NCBI RefSeq assembly: GCF_002802965.1
Contig: NZ_NXGA01000001.1
Location: 1,404,283 to 1,444,648 of the forward strand
Direction: 5' to 3'
Source of the DNA: Sporolactobacillus pectinivorans
GTDB lineage: Bacteria; Bacillota; Bacilli; Bacillales; Sporolactobacillaceae
DNA: 40,366 nucleotides
The notes under the pieces are model-generated. The model was not told the origin of the DNA and made no database searches. It saw only the letters and a program-made list of their open reading frames with translations. How positions within the stretch are numbered: position 1 is the stretch's first letter; each line of letters begins with the position of its first letter. Shown here piece by piece: positions 1 to 7,320 of this stretch. The translations under genes and the position numbers were made by a program.

Positions 1-230
1 AGCGCAGAGTAACGCACGATGATCCTTTCCCGCAGCTACAATTTGTATTCCGACATCCAGCGAGCAGACGATATCGTTTTGGTGTTGCCACCGGAAGCGG
101 GTGAAAAGCATTTTGAAGTAGAAGAAAAGTTAAAATTGATCAATCCTCGAATTACCGCAGAGGGTTATAAAATTGGGGCTCGTGGTTTACAAATTATATT
201 CTGCATGCAGACGATATGGTGAAAGCATAA
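1..230 (+). pseudogene. DUF961 family protein (Tn916 Orf24-like), 5'-partial and frameshifted
   Basis: The readable part (from the Met codon at 19) contains LSRSYNLYSDIQRADDIVLV, then KLINPRITAEGYKIGARG, which I recognise as the C-terminal two thirds of a DUF961 protein, one of the small conserved genes at the front of Tn916/ICEBs1-type conjugative elements. After GARG the frame is lost: the neighbouring frame continues with TNYILHADDMVKA and a stop at 228-230, the usual family ending. Loss of one T in the run near 185-187 explains the switch. Upstream of 19 the frame also contains a stop, so the beginning is either degraded or outside the window. The function of DUF961 proteins is not known; they accompany the ICE FtsK-like and relaxase genes, which are absent here. 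Confidence 0.75.
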
Positions 231-242
231 GGAGGGCAAAAA

Positions 243-638
243 ATGAGATTAGCTGAAGGCATTGTGATTGATAAGGACAAGACGTTTGGCGCACTGAAAT
301 TCTCCGCACTCCGCCGTGAAGTGCGCGTGAATAATGAGGACGGCACAGTCAGTGACGAAATCAAGGAACGTACCTATGACCTAAAATCCCGTGGATAAGG
401 GCAAATGATACAGGTCAGTATTCCGGCAGCCATCCCGTTAAAAGAGTATGACTATAATGCCGAAGTCGAATTGGTCAACCCAGGGGCAAATACAGTGGCC
501 ACCGCGACGTTCCGAGGTGCAGATGTGGACTGGTATATCAAAGCTGATGATATTCTTTTTATGAAAAATAATATGCTTGAAAAAAATGGTGAAACAACAT
601 GTCAATGTATGTTTTTAAAGATAAGCAGAGAAAGATAA
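243..638 (+). pseudogene. DUF961 family protein (Tn916 Orf23 / YdcP-like) with in-frame stop
   Basis: A strong ribosome site AAGGAGG (230-236) precedes ATG at 243. The protein starts MRLAEGIVIDKDKTFGALKF and continues ALRREVRVNNEDGTVSDEIK, typical of YdcP/Orf23. Codon 52 (396-398) is TAA where relatives normally have a glutamine (KSRG-stop-GQMIQVSIP), consistent with CAA to TAA. Beyond it the same frame resumes with family residues (VELVNPGANTVATATFRGAD, VDWYIKADDI) and ends at 638. The C-terminal tail after ADDI does not look like the family and overlaps the next gene by 40 bases. Together with the gene before, this is the front edge of a conjugative element; the expected FtsK-like coupling gene does not follow, so the ICE is a remnant. 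Confidence 0.8.
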
Positions 639-1207
639 AATTTTATGCCAAAGATGCAACAAAAGAAAATAGAGATATTCGCTTTTATTGTCCCAATCCT
701 TATTGTGATGCCCATATGTATATATGTGGCGTAGATGGCTTGTCTGCCGCTTATTTCAGTGCTAATCGTCAAAATCATCCTCATATAAATGGCTGCTCGT
801 ATGGTTCTCCAAATAATTTTAATGCAAGTGAGTATGATGAGAATGCATTTGATTTTGAGAATGTTTTAGAAGCGTTAATGACTCCCAGTCAGTCAACCAT
901 AAGAAAAGAAACTCCAGGTCCGCATAAAACGGGTGATCCGACAAAAAAGCCATTTAGAACTATTAGACAAGTCTATGATATGTGTAAATCATTTGATCCA
1001 GCTGATACTTACAGTGGTGTTGAAATTGGACAAATGATTGTTGATGATAGAAGTGAGTATATGTATCCAAAAGGCGTCTTTCGCAAAAGGATTATTGAAG
1101 GACAGGCGAAGGGACAGTTTTACAATTCAATAAAAAAGGAAATTACAATTTCAGCGCCTATCAAAAGCAGAAAGTATTCCTTTGTTTTAAATGCGCAGGG
1201 TGCATAA
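599..1207 (+). CDS. Hypothetical protein with N-terminal Cys/His cluster
   Basis: An intact 202-residue reading frame with base composition more AT-rich than the DUF961 genes. I do not recognise the family. Visible: a cysteine/histidine cluster near residues 31-67 (FYCPNPYCDAHMYICG, then NHPHINGC), which could bind zinc, reminiscent of the C-x4-C zinc modules at the start of CoiA-like or topoisomerase-associated proteins; a Pro/Lys/Thr-rich linker around 100-115 (PGPHKTGDPTKKPFRTIRQ); and a basic C-terminal third ending KSRKYSFVLNAQGA. The start is uncertain: ATG at 599 or 605 is possible and neither has a good ribosome site, so translation may be coupled to the broken DUF961 gene it overlaps. 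Its position suggests cargo of the ICE remnant. Confidence 0.55.
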   Translation: MSMYVFKDKQRKIKFYAKDATKENRDIRFYCPNPYCDAHMYICGVDGLSAAYFSANRQNHPHINGCSYGSPNNFNASEYDENAFDFENVLEALMTPSQSTIRKETPGPHKTGDPTKKPFRTIRQVYDMCKSFDPADTYSGVEIGQMIVDDRSEYMYPKGVFRKRIIEGQAKGQFYNSIKKEITISAPIKSRKYSFVLNAQGA

Positions 1208-1388
1208 GGAAGCATAGTTTAAACAATCAGTAGTATATAGATAGCCCGCAGATCGGCAATGTATAAATGCATTCATTTATGACAATGTGCCCTAGAACGA
1301 ACGTTATGGAAAGAACAGTAGTATTCTTGACGTAATAGAGCGGAACTCATTGAATAGGCATTCAAAACAATTTACCTGTAAAGTTAGC
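1208..1388. other. Intergenic, nothing recognised
   Basis: About 180 bases between the hypothetical gene and the promoter of the XRE gene. No open frame of note and no strong hairpin were seen. Confidence 0.5.
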
Positions 1389-1416
1389 TTGACAGCCACG
1401 GCAATGCGTATATAAT
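1389..1416 (+). promoter_or_regulatory. SigA-type promoter of the XRE/membrane-protein pair
   Basis: A perfect -35 box TTGACA (1389-1394) and a perfect -10 box TATAAT (1411-1416) are separated by 16 bases, in the right place and direction for the XRE gene starting at 1449. This is a consensus vegetative promoter, implying strong expression unless repressed by the regulator itself. Confidence 0.8.
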
Positions 1417-1448
1417 AAAGTAAAGTGGGCTTGACAGGAGGTGCCTGC

Positions 1449-1649
1449 TTGGAAAATAAGGTAAGGGAATATAGGGGAAAATTTGGACAATCTCAAGGCC
1501 AATTGGCGGAGCTTGCAAACGTATCGCGTCAGACAATAAACTCATTGGAAACCGGTAAATACAATCCGTCTATTTTTCTTGCCCATAAACTTGCAAAGGT
1601 GTTTCATGTGTCAATTGAAGAATTATTTCTTTTTGAGGATGATGAGTAA
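1449..1649 (+). CDS. XRE-family small transcriptional regulator (YozG-like)
   Basis: A 66-residue protein that is essentially one helix-turn-helix domain: VREYRGKFGQSQGQLAELAN, VSRQTINSLETGKYNPSIFL, ending IEELFLFEDDE. The pattern QxxLAxxxxVSRQTIxxxExGxxNPS is diagnostic of Cro/CI-type XRE regulators. The start is chosen as TTG at 1449 because a consensus ribosome site AGGAGGTG (1436-1443) lies five bases upstream; the ATG at 1425 has no such site. The stop TAA (1647-1649) overlaps the next gene's ATG (TAATG), so the two are translationally coupled. Small XRE regulators of this kind are typically paired with a small membrane protein, as here. Confidence 0.88.
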   Translation: MENKVREYRGKFGQSQGQLAELANVSRQTINSLETGKYNPSIFLAHKLAKVFHVSIEELFLFEDDE

Positions 1650-1990
1650 TGGATTTATTAATACTTTTGATTGGTACGATTTTACTTGTGATCAGTGCGG
1701 TTTTTAAGCTGGATATTCTTTTTATGGCAACATTTTTGGTCGCAGCCTTCAGTGATTTTATTAGAACGGCTATGATTCAAAAAAAGCAGGATGAACGGGC
1801 AGTCCTCATAAAATCAAAATCTGACGGCCTAACCTACTTTATTGTCTTTGGTTTGCTTGTCGTTATGTTGGGGGTGTCTGTTAAGCGGCCAGAACTTTTT
1901 CCAAGCATTCCACAAGTGTTAAGTATTATCATAACAGCTATCTGTCTAGTTCATTCACTGACGCTTTCCATATTCCAAAGAAAATACTAA
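1649..1990 (+). CDS. Small membrane protein partnered with XRE regulator (DUF2178-like)
   Basis: 113 residues with four hydrophobic segments: residues about 2-18 (LLILLIGTILLVISAVF), 22-40, 63-80 (YFIVFGLLVVMLGVSV) and 88-106 (VLSIIITAICLVHSL). Between segments two and three is a charged cytoplasmic-looking loop (MIQKKQDERAVLIKSKSDG); the DERxxxI-KS pattern is what I associate with DUF2178-type proteins encoded next to small XRE regulators. It is coupled to the XRE gene by TAATG overlap and shares its promoter. The biochemical function is unknown; such pairs are thought to sense a membrane or envelope signal, which is inference. Confidence 0.7.
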   Translation: MDLLILLIGTILLVISAVFKLDILFMATFLVAAFSDFIRTAMIQKKQDERAVLIKSKSDGLTYFIVFGLLVVMLGVSVKRPELFPSIPQVLSIIITAICLVHSLTLSIFQRKY

Positions 1991-2006
1991 GAGGAGACGA
2001 TTATAA

Positions 2007-2600
2007 ATGGGAAATTTCTTTGATGCACTGTATGATACGTTCAGCCAAACCGATTCGGACAATTTAAAAAAAATAGCCAGCCAAATCAGCGGGCAGTATA
2101 AAAGCGCAGGTGCATTGAAAGGTCAACAGATTTTGGTGGAGTATAGTGGAATTAATATTCTATACGATATTGTCACTATCAGTAAAGGCAACACAGTGGA
2201 TACTCGGATAAGGGCCGAATTTAAGTCCCATGTTCAGTATCATCTTGTCATGAATACGAAAGTATGGCCGAACTTCTTTATCAACATATATGGTTGGAAG
2301 GCTGCCGCAGAGATTCACAAATATCCAAAGATTACGTTAAGTGATGAACTCTTTGGACAGTTGAGCATACATGGAACCAATGAAACAGTTACTGCAAGCC
2401 TGTTTGACGAAAAGGAAATAAAGCTTTTGGCCCACTCCAACATTCATACCTTTCAAATTCACTGCGATGGGGAGTCCGGAAAGCTCTATTCCATGATTTA
2501 TGGTGGCATTAGCGATCCTGATGCTTTTTTAAGAATCCATCATATGGTTTGTTCGTTGATTGATCGAATGAAAGAGCAAACAATGCTTGACACCAACTAA
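2007..2600 (+). CDS. Hypothetical cytosolic protein
   Basis: A 197-residue frame starting MGNFFDALYDTFSQTDSDNL, preceded by the ribosome site AAGAGGAG at 1989-1996 and lying 16 bases downstream of the membrane protein gene, so probably the third gene of the same transcript. I do not recognise a family. It is soluble, mixed alpha/beta, with aromatic-rich stretches (WPNFFINIYGWKAAAEIHKY; SMIYGGISDPDAFLRIHHMV) and no membrane segment or signal peptide. The neighbouring XRE/DUF2178-like pair suggests a shared regulon, nothing more. Confidence 0.6.
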   Translation: MGNFFDALYDTFSQTDSDNLKKIASQISGQYKSAGALKGQQILVEYSGINILYDIVTISKGNTVDTRIRAEFKSHVQYHLVMNTKVWPNFFINIYGWKAAAEIHKYPKITLSDELFGQLSIHGTNETVTASLFDEKEIKLLAHSNIHTFQIHCDGESGKLYSMIYGGISDPDAFLRIHHMVCSLIDRMKEQTMLDTN

Positions 2601-3148
2601 TTATTTGGTTGTTACAGAGTATATAAGCAGAAATTGCATTGTGGCATGTTACAAACCGTCATTTGGCAGATGATGTGTTACACATAAATAGAATCGTATA
2701 GCCAAAGCGGCAGTTTTGAAATGTAAAATCAAAGCCGCCGCTTTCCTTTTCAAAAAATACGATGGCGGAGGACGTAATAATTGCGCCCTTTTTTCCACAG
2801 GCGGCTTTGGAACAGGAGGCTTTTATGTTCCCGAAGTCGCTATTTTCCGTATGGGAGGAGCCGTTGCCTCGTCGTAACGGCTCGGCTTAGCTGACAGCTT
2901 AGCCCTCCATAATTTCAAAAAAGTCCTGAAAATCATGGGTGAATACTGCGCCCATCTTTCACTTAGCACCTTGCGGAAATTTTCAAGCATAGGTGCTTTT
3001 TTATATTCTTTTTTAATTACCAATTTAGAGGACAAGCTCCCGTATCATTCGGGCCAAGGCCCGAAGTTCTATATTTTCCCGGTTGCCGTTCCCCGCCGCA
3101 CTCCGTTTCGGTCGCCTATCTACCCAAAACGAAACGGAGGAATTTAGT
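2601..3148. other. Left non-coding arm of the Tn4451-like element
   Basis: From about 2750 the sequence becomes GC-richer and resembles leader regions of clostridial mobilizable elements, with an 8-base inverted repeat GAGCCGTT/AACGGCTC flanking GCCTCGTCGT near 2859-2884. An inverted repeat TTCGGGCC-AA-GGCCCGAA lies at 3048-3065. No convincing gene is present on either strand. The exact left boundary of the element could not be placed. Confidence 0.45.
3048..3065. repeat. Short copy of the TTCGGGCC palindrome
   Basis: TTCGGGCC, two bases AA, GGCCCGAA: a perfect 8-base-arm inverted repeat. It is a shortened version of the 12-base-arm palindromes at 7229-7253 and 8536-8560, linking the left and right pieces of the element. 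Confidence 0.7.
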
Positions 3149-3280
3149 ATGGCAACGATCAATTTGCGGAATATTTACCCATGGTTCAAAGAAGATACAT
3201 TCGTTGAAGTCACGGACGAAATGTTTGAAGCTATGAAAGCCACCGACCGGCAGCAGGAGGCATACAGGCGGCGCACCATG

Positions 3281-3320
3281 AAAAAGCGGGGTGTGGCCAC
3301 AAAGCCATGCCCCGCTTTTT
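3281..3320 (+). terminator. Strong hairpin terminator
   Basis: Arms AAAAAGCGGGG (3281-3291) and CCCCGCTTTTT (3310-3320) pair perfectly over 11 bases, and the inner bases GTGGC/GCCAT extend the stem. The right arm ends in five T. It lies inside the frame of the truncated sigma-like gene, consistent with sequence that originally followed another gene. Confidence 0.75.
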
Positions 3321-3369
3321 CGCGGCCGTCAGACCGCAGGTCCCCCGCAGGGCGTTCCCCCTCGGAGAG

Positions 3370-3436
3370 CCCACGAGACACTTTGCCGCCAAGCGGAAAG
3401 TGTCTCGTGGGTCATATACTTCACGGAAGTATATGA
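3370..3436 (+). other. Tandem perfect hairpins, candidate oriT of the mobilizable element
   Basis: Two perfect inverted repeats abut with no spacer. The first has 15-base arms CCCACGAGACACTTT (3370-3384) and AAAGTGTCTCGTGGG (3397-3411), with an inner CCGC/GCGG extension. The second has 11-base arms TCATATACTTC (3412-3422) and GAAGTATATGA (3426-3436) around ACG. Inverted repeats of this kind mark oriT regions recognised by MobV/Pre-type relaxases, and this element encodes one (7321-8533). Assignment as oriT is inference; the nick site is not identified. Confidence 0.5.
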
Positions 3437-3519
3437 CCGCTACCTCTACCACGCGACTATAGATTGGAATTTGCTATGCTCCCATTTTGCTCATTTTGCA
3501 AAGTTGTTTTATCATAACA

Positions 3520-4083
3520 TTATTTAGTAATGTTCTTAAGGGAAAGCCCATTTAATAAGTAGTCAACACCGGAAATAACTGAAAATATCGCCATAATCCA
3601 TGACAAAACATTAGAAATTAACACATTGTACGGTTCTACAGAAGTAACGCCGATAACATGAAGTAATGGTAGGGCGAGAATTGCCATAATTGCAATTAGT
3701 TGAATAGCTGTTTTCAATTTTCCAGAAAATCCTGCGCCTACGACCGTTCCATTATTAGCCACAACAACTCTAACAGATGTTATAGTTAGTTCTCTGATAA
3801 TTATAATAAACAGCGCAATAGGATTAGTCAGCCTCTGTGCAGTGAAAACAGCAAGTGCTGCAAATACAAGGAGTTTATCAGCTAATGGATCCAATATTTT
3901 TCCTAAATCTGTAGTTTGTTGATACTTTTTTGCTATATAACCATCGAGTTTATCAGTTAATGCTGCTGAAATAAATATTAGTAGTGAAATAAAAATTGAT
4001 AAATTTTCGCCCATGAGTAAAAAAAACAAAAAAAATGGTATAAGTATAAGTCGTAATATTGTAATTTTATTAGCCGTCATCAT
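3520..4083 (-). CDS. pgsA: CDP-diacylglycerol--glycerol-3-phosphate 3-phosphatidyltransferase
   Basis: This 187-residue integral membrane enzyme would make phosphatidylglycerophosphate from CDP-diacylglycerol and glycerol 3-phosphate. The CDP-alcohol phosphotransferase signature D-x2-DG-x2-A...G-x3-D-x3-D is visible as DKLDGYIAKKYQQ followed by DLGKILDPLADK (about residues 44-70). Hydrophobic segments occur at 9-24, 29-43, 75-90, 94-105, 128-150 and 158-176. It starts with MMTANKITILRLILIPFFLF, typical of PgsA. It has its own AT-rich composition, differs from the flanking GC-rich element genes, and is probably a second, horizontally acquired copy, since pgsA is normally an essential housekeeping gene elsewhere. 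The ribosome site (AGGGAT) is weak. The next gene on the same strand starts 860 bases upstream. Confidence 0.85.
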   Translation of the reverse strand: MMTANKITILRLILIPFFLFFLLMGENLSIFISLLIFISAALTDKLDGYIAKKYQQTTDLGKILDPLADKLLVFAALAVFTAQRLTNPIALFIIIIRELTITSVRVVVANNGTVVGAGFSGKLKTAIQLIAIMAILALPLLHVIGVTSVEPYNVLISNVLSWIMAIFSVISGVDYLLNGLSLKNITK

Positions 4084-4151
4084 ATTATCCCTACATATAA
4101 CACATATTTTATAAATAATTAGAACTGCTGGTTATGCTCATTATGTGAAGC

Positions 4152-4943
4152 TCAATAAACCAATTTGTTTAAAGAATCAATCACGGACTGCCATGCGGCC
4201 GAGAGTGGATCAATCAACATAAAATGATCGGTTTTAGGAAGTATCTTTAAATCGACTTGATCTTTTAAACCAATTGCCCTATGGTAATATTTCAGACTTA
4301 ATTCAACAGGAACATCTACGTCTGAATCCCCATGAATTAATATTTGCGGAATCCTCACAGGTAATTGGTCTATGGGGGAGGCGAAGCGATAACGATCAGG
4401 AAATTCTTTTGGCATACCGCCCATCAGATTTTCGACGGGACTGTCAATTCCGTTTTGAGCATCTATTTCCCACATCTTCTCTAAATCTGAAACTCCGGCT
4501 AAACTTATCACGCCTTTTATGGGTATCTGCAGTAACCCGTCCATCATATCCTGATTCAGTCTATTGATTCTGGAAGCCAACCAGAGCGCTAAATGTCCGC
4601 CTGCTGAATGTCCGATGATAACCACATGGGAGAGGTCCAGCGGAAAATCCTTTTCGAGCTGAGACAGAAAGTTAACAGAATCCACCGCGTCGTGAAACGT
4701 TCCTTCCCATCCTCCACCGGGTTCGCCAACACGCCGATATTCAACATTCCAAGTTGCATACCCTCTTTTTGTAAGATCTTCATCAACGGGGCTGATTTCT
4801 TCAAGTCCATATTTTGCCTTCCAAAAACCTCCATGAAATGTAATGACTACAGGGCATTTTCCTGATGCGTCGGGAAGACGCAAAACGCCAAATTGAGAAG
4901 GCTGATTTCCGTATGTTAGTTTAATGAAAGAAGCTATCGCCAT
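4152..4943 (-). CDS. Alpha/beta hydrolase (kynurenine-formamidase / BD-FAE esterase-like)
   Basis: A 264-residue serine hydrolase. The oxyanion-hole motif HGG is in VVITFHGGFWKAKYG, the nucleophile elbow is GHSAGGH (VVIIGHSAGGHLALWLASRI), the acid is likely the Asp in LIHGDSDVDVP, and the His is in LPKTDHFMLID. The order HGG - GxSxG - D - H matches the BD-FAE/kynurenine formamidase subgroup. The start at 4943 (MAIASFIKLTYGNQ) is chosen because AGGAGG sits seven bases upstream; an in-frame start farther upstream lacks a ribosome site. No signal peptide, so cytosolic. It shares direction with pgsA and the two PhzF-like genes, but gaps of 68-200 bases argue against a tight operon. The substrate cannot be named from sequence. 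Confidence 0.82.
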   Translation of the reverse strand: MAIASFIKLTYGNQPSQFGVLRLPDASGKCPVVITFHGGFWKAKYGLEEISPVDEDLTKRGYATWNVEYRRVGEPGGGWEGTFHDAVDSVNFLSQLEKDFPLDLSHVVIIGHSAGGHLALWLASRINRLNQDMMDGLLQIPIKGVISLAGVSDLEKMWEIDAQNGIDSPVENLMGGMPKEFPDRYRFASPIDQLPVRIPQILIHGDSDVDVPVELSLKYYHRAIGLKDQVDLKILPKTDHFMLIDPLSAAWQSVIDSLNKLVY

Positions 4944-5144
4944 GAAAGGGCCTCCTAAATTTTTTGAGTGCTTTGCTATACAGTTTATAAATAATTTGAT
5001 TTTGCTTCCTTCGCAGATTGTAAACATTATGTGCAGTTCGGAGAATGCTTTGAACTGCTGAGTTTGCTCATAATATTCCTACATTTTAAGATTGAGTCGC
5101 AGTTCTCGAATCGTTACCAATGCTATTGTTTTTTCATACACAAA

Positions 5145-6005
5145 TTAATCTTTAAGCCAGCCACGTATCGAAATGACCGCACTGCCTCCAACACAAATTA
5201 CTTTATCTAGGCCAATTCGGCTTTTTATGATTGAAGGTTTCCCCATACTTTCTCCCTGAATAAAAGTATTCTCATCCTGTTCTGAAATCCAACCTTGGCT
5301 GTGGAGATAATAGGTCAGCGCACCATTCGACGTGCCGGTTGCTGCCTCTTCGTCAATTCCATAAAGCGGAGCAAAATTTCGGCATCGAGCCGTGACTTGG
5401 GCGGACAATTCAGGATAATACATATGAACACCAACCACTTGATGTCTTTTGGAAAGCCGGATCACCTCTTCCTTACTTTGAACAGAGTGTGTGAGCTTAT
5501 CTATGCTGTCAACCGGCAGAAGAATATCTGATAAGCCTGTACTGACTATGCATGGCTGCAATGTTGCAGGCTTATCAGATATGCAAAGCCCGTAGGCCTG
5601 GTAGAGAGCGGAGGCTTCCTCATCAGATAATACTTTTATTAACTTGCCCGGCGCCATTCCCATCCAGATACAGTCCGGTTCTATTGTCACCGGAATTTCT
5701 CCTGCTGCTGTTTTAGCTGCATATTTGCCACATGGCAATGCTTTTTCCTCCCGCAGAGCCGTAAACGCAGAGATTGTGGCATGTCCACACAAATCAACTT
5801 CACCTTCTGGGGTAAAATACCGAATACCAAAGTGATGCGAATCGATTCTTTTCACAAACGCCGTTTCAGAATGCTTCAGTTCCGCGGCAATTTGTTGCAT
5901 CAGGGCAGCGTCTGGGAAGTCTGCCGTTCTGTCCAGCAAGACAACACCGGCCTGATTTCCCCCATAAATATGTTCGGCAAATGCATCCACGATGTATAAT
6001 TCCAT
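5145..6005 (-). CDS. PhzF-family isomerase/epimerase
   Basis: 286 residues, the usual length of PhzF-like proteins, which share the diaminopimelate-epimerase fold. Landmarks: MELYIVDAFAEHIYGGNQAG at the start (the D-x-F-x-GN-x-AG entry motif), HSETAFV with the glutamate that acts as catalytic acid/base (about residue 47), RYFTPEGEVDLCGHATI, and DEEAATGTSNGALTYYL in the second half, equivalent to the EDPATGSA motif. A good ribosome site GAGAGG precedes ATG at 6005. It is cytosolic. Most PhzF homologues outside phenazine clusters have unknown substrates, so no pathway is assigned. A second, clearly divergent PhzF-like gene follows upstream in the same direction (6238-7098). Confidence 0.85.
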   Translation of the reverse strand: MELYIVDAFAEHIYGGNQAGVVLLDRTADFPDAALMQQIAAELKHSETAFVKRIDSHHFGIRYFTPEGEVDLCGHATISAFTALREEKALPCGKYAAKTAAGEIPVTIEPDCIWMGMAPGKLIKVLSDEEASALYQAYGLCISDKPATLQPCIVSTGLSDILLPVDSIDKLTHSVQSKEEVIRLSKRHQVVGVHMYYPELSAQVTARCRNFAPLYGIDEEAATGTSNGALTYYLHSQGWISEQDENTFIQGESMGKPSIIKSRIGLDKVICVGGSAVISIRGWLKD

Positions 6006-6237
6006 TTGTTAACCTCTCTTGTTAAATTTTTAAGATGGAACATCTATTTTTATGAAAAGTGAAAACAAAAGCGAATGAATAATATCACGCCTTTTTCCTT
6101 TTTATATTTTCATAGTAAGAGCTTCTTTAAATGCTTTATTATCCATTATATAAATAATGAGAAGTTCGTTTTCGCTTTCAAAAGCACACGGTACTAGACT
6201 TATATGCAGTTCAGAGGACTCTTTGAACTTTGCGGTA

Positions 6238-7098
6238 TTAAATTACAAGAAAACTTCCGGAAGCAAAAAATGCTACGTCACCGCTTATAAATACTTCGTC
6301 CGTTGCGGATTTTGTAGAAACCCAGGTTTGAATGATACTGGGCCTTTTAACAAAGCGCCCTTGGTGTATTTCTATAATCTTATTTTTCTCAACAAGCTTA
6401 TGTTCTACAAGGTAGGCACATAACGGGCCTGCAGCGCTACCTGTTGCGACGTCTTCAACCATTCCGAAGTTATCCCACGTTCTGCATTCCAAACTTTGTG
6501 TGTCATAGACATAAACAAACTTCGCTCCGAATTCACTCAAAAAATCTTCAAAGCGATTCATTACAATTTTAGCATGGTCTAAACCACTTGTTAACGGTAC
6601 CAATAAATATGGCAAACCAGTTGACACAACTTCAATTGGGGACTTCATGTCGATGTCATTTTCGCACAAGTTTACAGACTTGGCAATTCTGTTGTAGTGC
6701 TTTTTATTCACTCGCTCTAAGAATTGCGGGGTACCCTGATTCATTGTAACATTGTAAACTCCGTTTTTAACTTTAGATAATATTGTTAATTTCCTTCCTT
6801 GCAAATCTACTTTTATTTCGATTGCTTCCATTGAAGAGAAGTATATGCTATGTAGAACTGCTCCTAAACCAACTATAGGGTGACCAGCAAAGTTCAATTC
6901 TTCATCTGTCGTAAAAATGCGAACGGGAAACGAACCATCTGCGCTCCGTTTAAAAACAAATACTGTTTCAAATTGATTAAATTCTCTGGCTATATTAAGT
7001 AATTGATCATAATCGCATTTTGGATCTGCAAAAACAACAGTTAATCCATTTCCTTTCATTGCTTCTGACGAGAAAACATCCACATGAAAATATTTCAT
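6238..7098 (-). CDS. PhzF-family protein, second copy
   Basis: Also 286 residues but much diverged from the neighbour. MKYFHVDVFSSEAMKGNGLT replaces the GN-x-AG entry motif with GNGLT; the catalytic glutamate is present in FNQFETVFVF; RIFTTDEELNFAGHPIVGLG carries the second conserved loop; VEDVATGSAAGPLCAYLVEH is the phosphate-like binding loop. It ends with a hydrophobic DVAFFASGSFLVI. The ribosome site AAAGGAT precedes ATG at 7098. Two divergent PhzF genes side by side are more likely two acquired enzymes than a recent duplication. Their base composition is clearly lower in GC than the relaxase gene that starts about 220 bases farther on. Confidence 0.82.
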   Translation of the reverse strand: MKYFHVDVFSSEAMKGNGLTVVFADPKCDYDQLLNIAREFNQFETVFVFKRSADGSFPVRIFTTDEELNFAGHPIVGLGAVLHSIYFSSMEAIEIKVDLQGRKLTILSKVKNGVYNVTMNQGTPQFLERVNKKHYNRIAKSVNLCENDIDMKSPIEVVSTGLPYLLVPLTSGLDHAKIVMNRFEDFLSEFGAKFVYVYDTQSLECRTWDNFGMVEDVATGSAAGPLCAYLVEHKLVEKNKIIEIHQGRFVKRPSIIQTWVSTKSATDEVFISGDVAFFASGSFLVI

Positions 7099-7228
7099 AG
7101 TATTTATCCTTTATATTTGATCTTATTGTACTTACTATGTGTTTATGTACCCCTGTTTAATATAAATAATGAGCATTTAATCTATAAGTATTATACAGCT
7201 TTTTCCTAAAATCCAGAATCATTATTCG

Positions 7229-7253
7229 ACTTCGGGCCAACTTGGCCCGAAGT
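7229..7253. repeat. Perfect 25-base palindrome left of the relaxase gene
   Basis: Twelve-base arms ACTTCGGGCCAA and its exact reverse complement are separated by one C. An almost identical palindrome lies immediately after the relaxase stop codon (8536-8560), so the gene is bracketed by the pair. Confidence 0.85.
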
Positions 7254-7320
7254 TCCTTTTTGCCCGAAACCCTATCAAAGAGTACCAGAAATATCACGGT
7301 AATTGATGGGAGGCCGTGTC

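Larger units (their letters stand above)
3149..3436 (+). pseudogene. Truncated sigma-70-like HTH protein of a mobile element
   Basis: ATG at 3149 follows the ribosome site ACGGAGG (3134-3140). The first 48 residues, MATINLRNIYPWFKEDTFVE then VTDEMFEAMKATDRQQEAYR RRTMKKRG, match from memory the amino terminus of the about 140-residue sigma-factor-like proteins found in many clostridial ICE/IME elements (MATINLRDFYPWY...EVPDEV...). After residue 48 the similarity stops and the frame runs through a terminator hairpin (3281-3320) and the oriT-like hairpins, so the helix-turn-helix region is missing. It is a deletion remnant that cannot bind DNA as its relatives do. Confidence 0.7.
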
